From NCBI RefSeq assembly GCF_040049215.1, contig NZ_JBDZDN010000001.1, positions 2,356,001 to 2,420,000 of the forward strand: DNA of 64,000 bases, read 5' to 3'. A program made the position numbers and the translations under genes. The notes beneath the pieces were generated by a model that made no database searches, was not told where the DNA came from, and was given only the letters and a program-made list of their open reading frames with translations. Source of the stretch: Mesorhizobium_K sp040049215 (GTDB lineage Bacteria; Pseudomonadota; Alphaproteobacteria; Rhizobiales; Rhizobiaceae). This document shows positions 62,101 through 64,000 of the stretch, one piece after another (position 1 is the stretch's first letter; each line of letters begins with the position of its first letter).

Positions 62101-62908
62101 ATGAACTGGACTCCGGCGATCGAGATGCAGCGCGAGGCGCTGAAGGGCATCGTGGCCGCGCTCGTCGCCATGGCCGGGTTGGGCAGCGCTTCGCACGACC
62201 CAGCAAAGCTGCCGCGCCATCTCCACCGTGCGATCCTGCGCCTGCTGCGGCCGGCAGTCGGCGGCGCGGCGCCTGGCCATCGCGCTTGCGCAGGGGCTTG
62301 CCGCCCCGGTCCTGCGCCCGCTGGACTCGCCTCAAGCCCGCAAGGCAAAATCCCGGTCGCTCTTCGTGCGGGCCGGCGTCGGCACCGGCATCGTGCTCAG
62401 GCCCGGCGCGCCGGTTCCGCCACATCTCGCCCATCTCGTCCCTCCCAAGGCCGCTCCCCGCCCGCTCTCCTTCCCGCTGCTCGATCGGCTGCCGCGCTGG
62501 CGCATTGGCCGCCGCTGGCGGCCCGCCGCCGGCGTGCCCCGAATCTCGATATCAGGCGTGACAGTGCGCGCTGCCGTCCCGGCCTGGCGGCCGCCCCAGC
62601 CCGACGACCCCCTCGATGCGGGCCGCCTCGGCTTGCGGCTTTCCGCACTCGCCCGCGCGCTCGACGATCTGCCGGGGCTTGCCCGGCGCTTCCAGTGCTG
62701 GCAGGCGCGGCGCGACCGGGCGCTCGCCGCCGGCCGCAGCCACCGCGTCACCCCGCTGCGCGGCCGTCCGCCGGGCGGCCGCCTGTGGCGCTACGATCCG
62801 GATGCGTGGGGCGGCCGTCGAAACATCCGCGACGTCGACGAGATCCTGGCGCACGCCCATGCGCTCGCCCATCACGCGCTGAGACATCGCGGCCCCGACA
62901 CGTCATGA
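62101..62908 (+). pseudogene. Conserved hypothetical gene with an internal frameshift
   Basis: The start MNWTPAIEMQREALKGIVAA and continuation to LHRAILRLLRPA (about 53 codons) is in one frame; SAARRLAIALAQGL onward is in a second frame, up to the stop at 62906-62908. At the junction near 62255-62262 one base is extra or two are missing. The whole, read through, gives a protein of about 268 residues rich in Arg, Leu and Pro with HALAHHALRHRGPD at the end, as in a family seen in Phyllobacteriaceae. Either a pseudogene or an assembly error. Confidence 0.7.
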
Positions 62909-62990
62909 CGCCGAGCCGTCTTTCGGGAAGGAACAACAGCCAGGCCGGTGAAATTCCGGGCGTGGCAACAACCCGTCATGTCTGCGATTG

Positions 62991-63090
62991 CCCCTCACCC
63001 TTACCCTCTCCCCGCAGGCGGGGAGAGGGGTTCGCCGACGTTGACGCCCCCTCTCCCCGTTCTTCACGGGGAGAGGGTAAGGGTGAGGGG
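62991..63090. repeat. Large palindromic element with 24-bp perfect arms
   Basis: Arm 62991-63014 (begins CCCCTCACCCTTACCC) is perfectly complementary to 63067-63090. Two further hairpins lie inside (CTCTCCCCG-CAGG-CGGGGAGAG and CCCTCTCCCCG..CGGGGAGAGGG). The core resembles short repeats dispersed in rhizobial genomes. It could be a non-autonomous mobile element remnant or a strong terminator. Confidence 0.88.
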
Positions 63091-63135
63091 CGGCGCCTGC
63101 GTCCCCGGCAACCCGATTCCTGTTAGGATCGCCAC

Positions 63136-63492
63136 ATGACGCTAGACGAGTACAACCGCTTCTGCGCCTCGCTGCCTGCCTCGACCCATGTCGTGCAGTG
63201 GGGCGGCGCGCATGTCTGGAAGGTCGGCGGCAAGGTTTTCGCCATCGGCGGCTGGGACGACGGGCGCTCGCTCTTCGTCACCTTCAAATGTTCTCAGATG
63301 AGCTTCGACCTGTTGAAGGAGCAGCCGGGCTGCCGGCCGGCGCCCTATCTCGCCTCGCGCGGCATGAGCTGGATCCAGCGCACGGGCGGCGAGGCCATGG
63401 ATGACGAAGCGCTGAAGGATTACCTTCGCGAGAGCCATCGCCTCGTCGCGGCAAAGCTGCCCAGGCGCGTGAAAATCGAATTCGGGCTTTAG
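63136..63492 (+). CDS. MmcQ/YjbR family DNA-binding-like protein
   Basis: 118 residues: MTLDEYNRFCASLPASTHVV, WKVGGKVFAIGGWDD, LFVTFKCSQMSFDLLKEQPG, RPAPYLASRGMSWIQ and LKDYLRESHRLVAAKLPRRV follow the whole length of the YjbR/MmcQ family (a double-wing fold). It is a common single-copy rhizobial gene. Function unclear. Confidence 0.92.
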   Translation: MTLDEYNRFCASLPASTHVVQWGGAHVWKVGGKVFAIGGWDDGRSLFVTFKCSQMSFDLLKEQPGCRPAPYLASRGMSWIQRTGGEAMDDEALKDYLRESHRLVAAKLPRRVKIEFGL

Positions 63493-63651
63493 CGACAGGT
63501 GATCGGGCCTGTGACTGTGCCATTTTCATGCCCCGTTCATGTTGCAACCAATAAACCGGGATCAGCGTTGCTCCATTGCGGCCGTGCGGTCGTATGGGAG
63601 TGGCGTTTGCCGCCGTACAAGGCGACAGATGTCGGACGGAGAGATTTTGGA

Positions 63652-64000
63652 ATGTTGCGCAGGATAATCGTGCTTTCGGCGATCGCCGCCGGGTTTTCGT
63701 CCTTCGGCGCGCAGGCGTCGCAGCTTTCGGCGCGCGAAAATGCGCCGCCCGCGACCCACCGGGCCGCGCCAGGCGTTCAGCTCGCCCAAACTGGCGAGGT
63801 CGAGATTTATTACGACGAGTTCGGCCGGCGCGTGGTCGTCGACGCCTATACCGGCGAGGTGCTTTCCGTCGAGCGGCCGCGCCGCGCGGAACGGCGTCTC
63901 AGGCGCGAAGCCATGCGCGAACGCCGGCCGGCCCGCGAGGAACGCTATTATCTCGACGATCCCAGTGACGTGGAACGGCTGCGCCGCGAGAAGCTGCGCG
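63652..64000 (+). CDS. Exported protein, N-terminal part (runs off window)
   Basis: Starts at ATG 63652 and continues beyond the window for an unknown length. Signal peptide of about 24 residues (MLRRIIVLSAIAAGFSS, cleaved near AQA-S). Then a Y-rich beta motif EIYYDEFGRRVVVDAYTGEV and a strongly basic Arg-rich stretch. This start resembles rhizobial L,D-transpeptidases, but the catalytic domain is outside the window, so the call is tentative. Confidence 0.65.
   Translation, partial: MLRRIIVLSAIAAGFSSFGAQASQLSARENAPPATHRAAPGVQLAQTGEVEIYYDEFGRRVVVDAYTGEVLSVERPRRAERRLRREAMRERRPAREERYYLDDPSDVERLRREKLR

Overview
The window is a high-GC chromosome segment from an alphaproteobacterium of the order Hyphomicrobiales, most likely a Phyllobacteriaceae/Mesorhizobium-type organism. 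The basis is gene content and order: argH divergent from tlpA; secA, then ppiC-argJ-GNAT-mutT; methyltransferase, comF-grxC-nitrilase-DUF1178; ubiG; and aspartate kinase-ptsP-prfA-prmC-DUF4167-clpB. DUF1127, DUF1178 and DUF4167 proteins, an Flp pilin and rhizobial-type palindromic intergenic repeats fit this. No CRISPR array, rRNA, phage or intact insertion sequence was seen; the only tRNA is tRNA-Leu(CAA).

Layout. 1-6.0 kb: the 5' part of argH, tlpA, then a compact unusual cassette of two tandem MurF-like ligases lacking the N-terminal substrate domain, followed by a 57-residue peptide gene with its own promoter and terminator. The peptide has a RiPP-type leader and eleven Gly-Gln repeats. 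A membrane-anchored SdrD-like protein converges on it. 6.2-16.3 kb: 3-hydroxyacyl-CoA dehydrogenase and etfAB, a rhomboid protease, a corrinoid adenosyltransferase, membrane proteins, gluQRS, an alkylbase DNA glycosylase and an HNH nuclease. 16.3-28.4 kb: dsbB, a DedA/YqaA-type protein, tRNA-Leu, an AraC regulator divergent from an SDR, an acyl-CoA ligase, a flippase/GNAT surface-polysaccharide pair, and a SARP-like regulator with DUF4242 and flavin-oxidoreductase-like neighbours.

28.4-59.2 kb is the housekeeping backbone (protein export and folding, arginine biosynthesis, nucleotide sanitation, ubiquinone, aspartate kinase, nitrogen-PTS, translation termination, ClpB). It is interrupted by apparently accessory blocks: an acidic repeat protein plus a two-component system (32.6-35.3 kb), a HEXXH protein, a frameshifted EamA transporter and a cyclase-TPR protein (42.1-45.5 kb), and a MerR/carboxymuconolactone-decarboxylase pair with a textbook MerR operator (52.1-52.9 kb). 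59.2-64 kb holds TspO, DUF378, fasciclin and XRE-cupin genes, a frameshifted conserved gene, a very large palindrome, an MmcQ/YjbR protein and the start of a secreted protein.

The best candidate for an undescribed system is the Mur-ligase pair plus Gly-Gln repeat RiPP-like peptide at 1990-4750. Its chemistry is inference; the sequence shows only gene order, motifs, and discrete transcription signals around the peptide gene.
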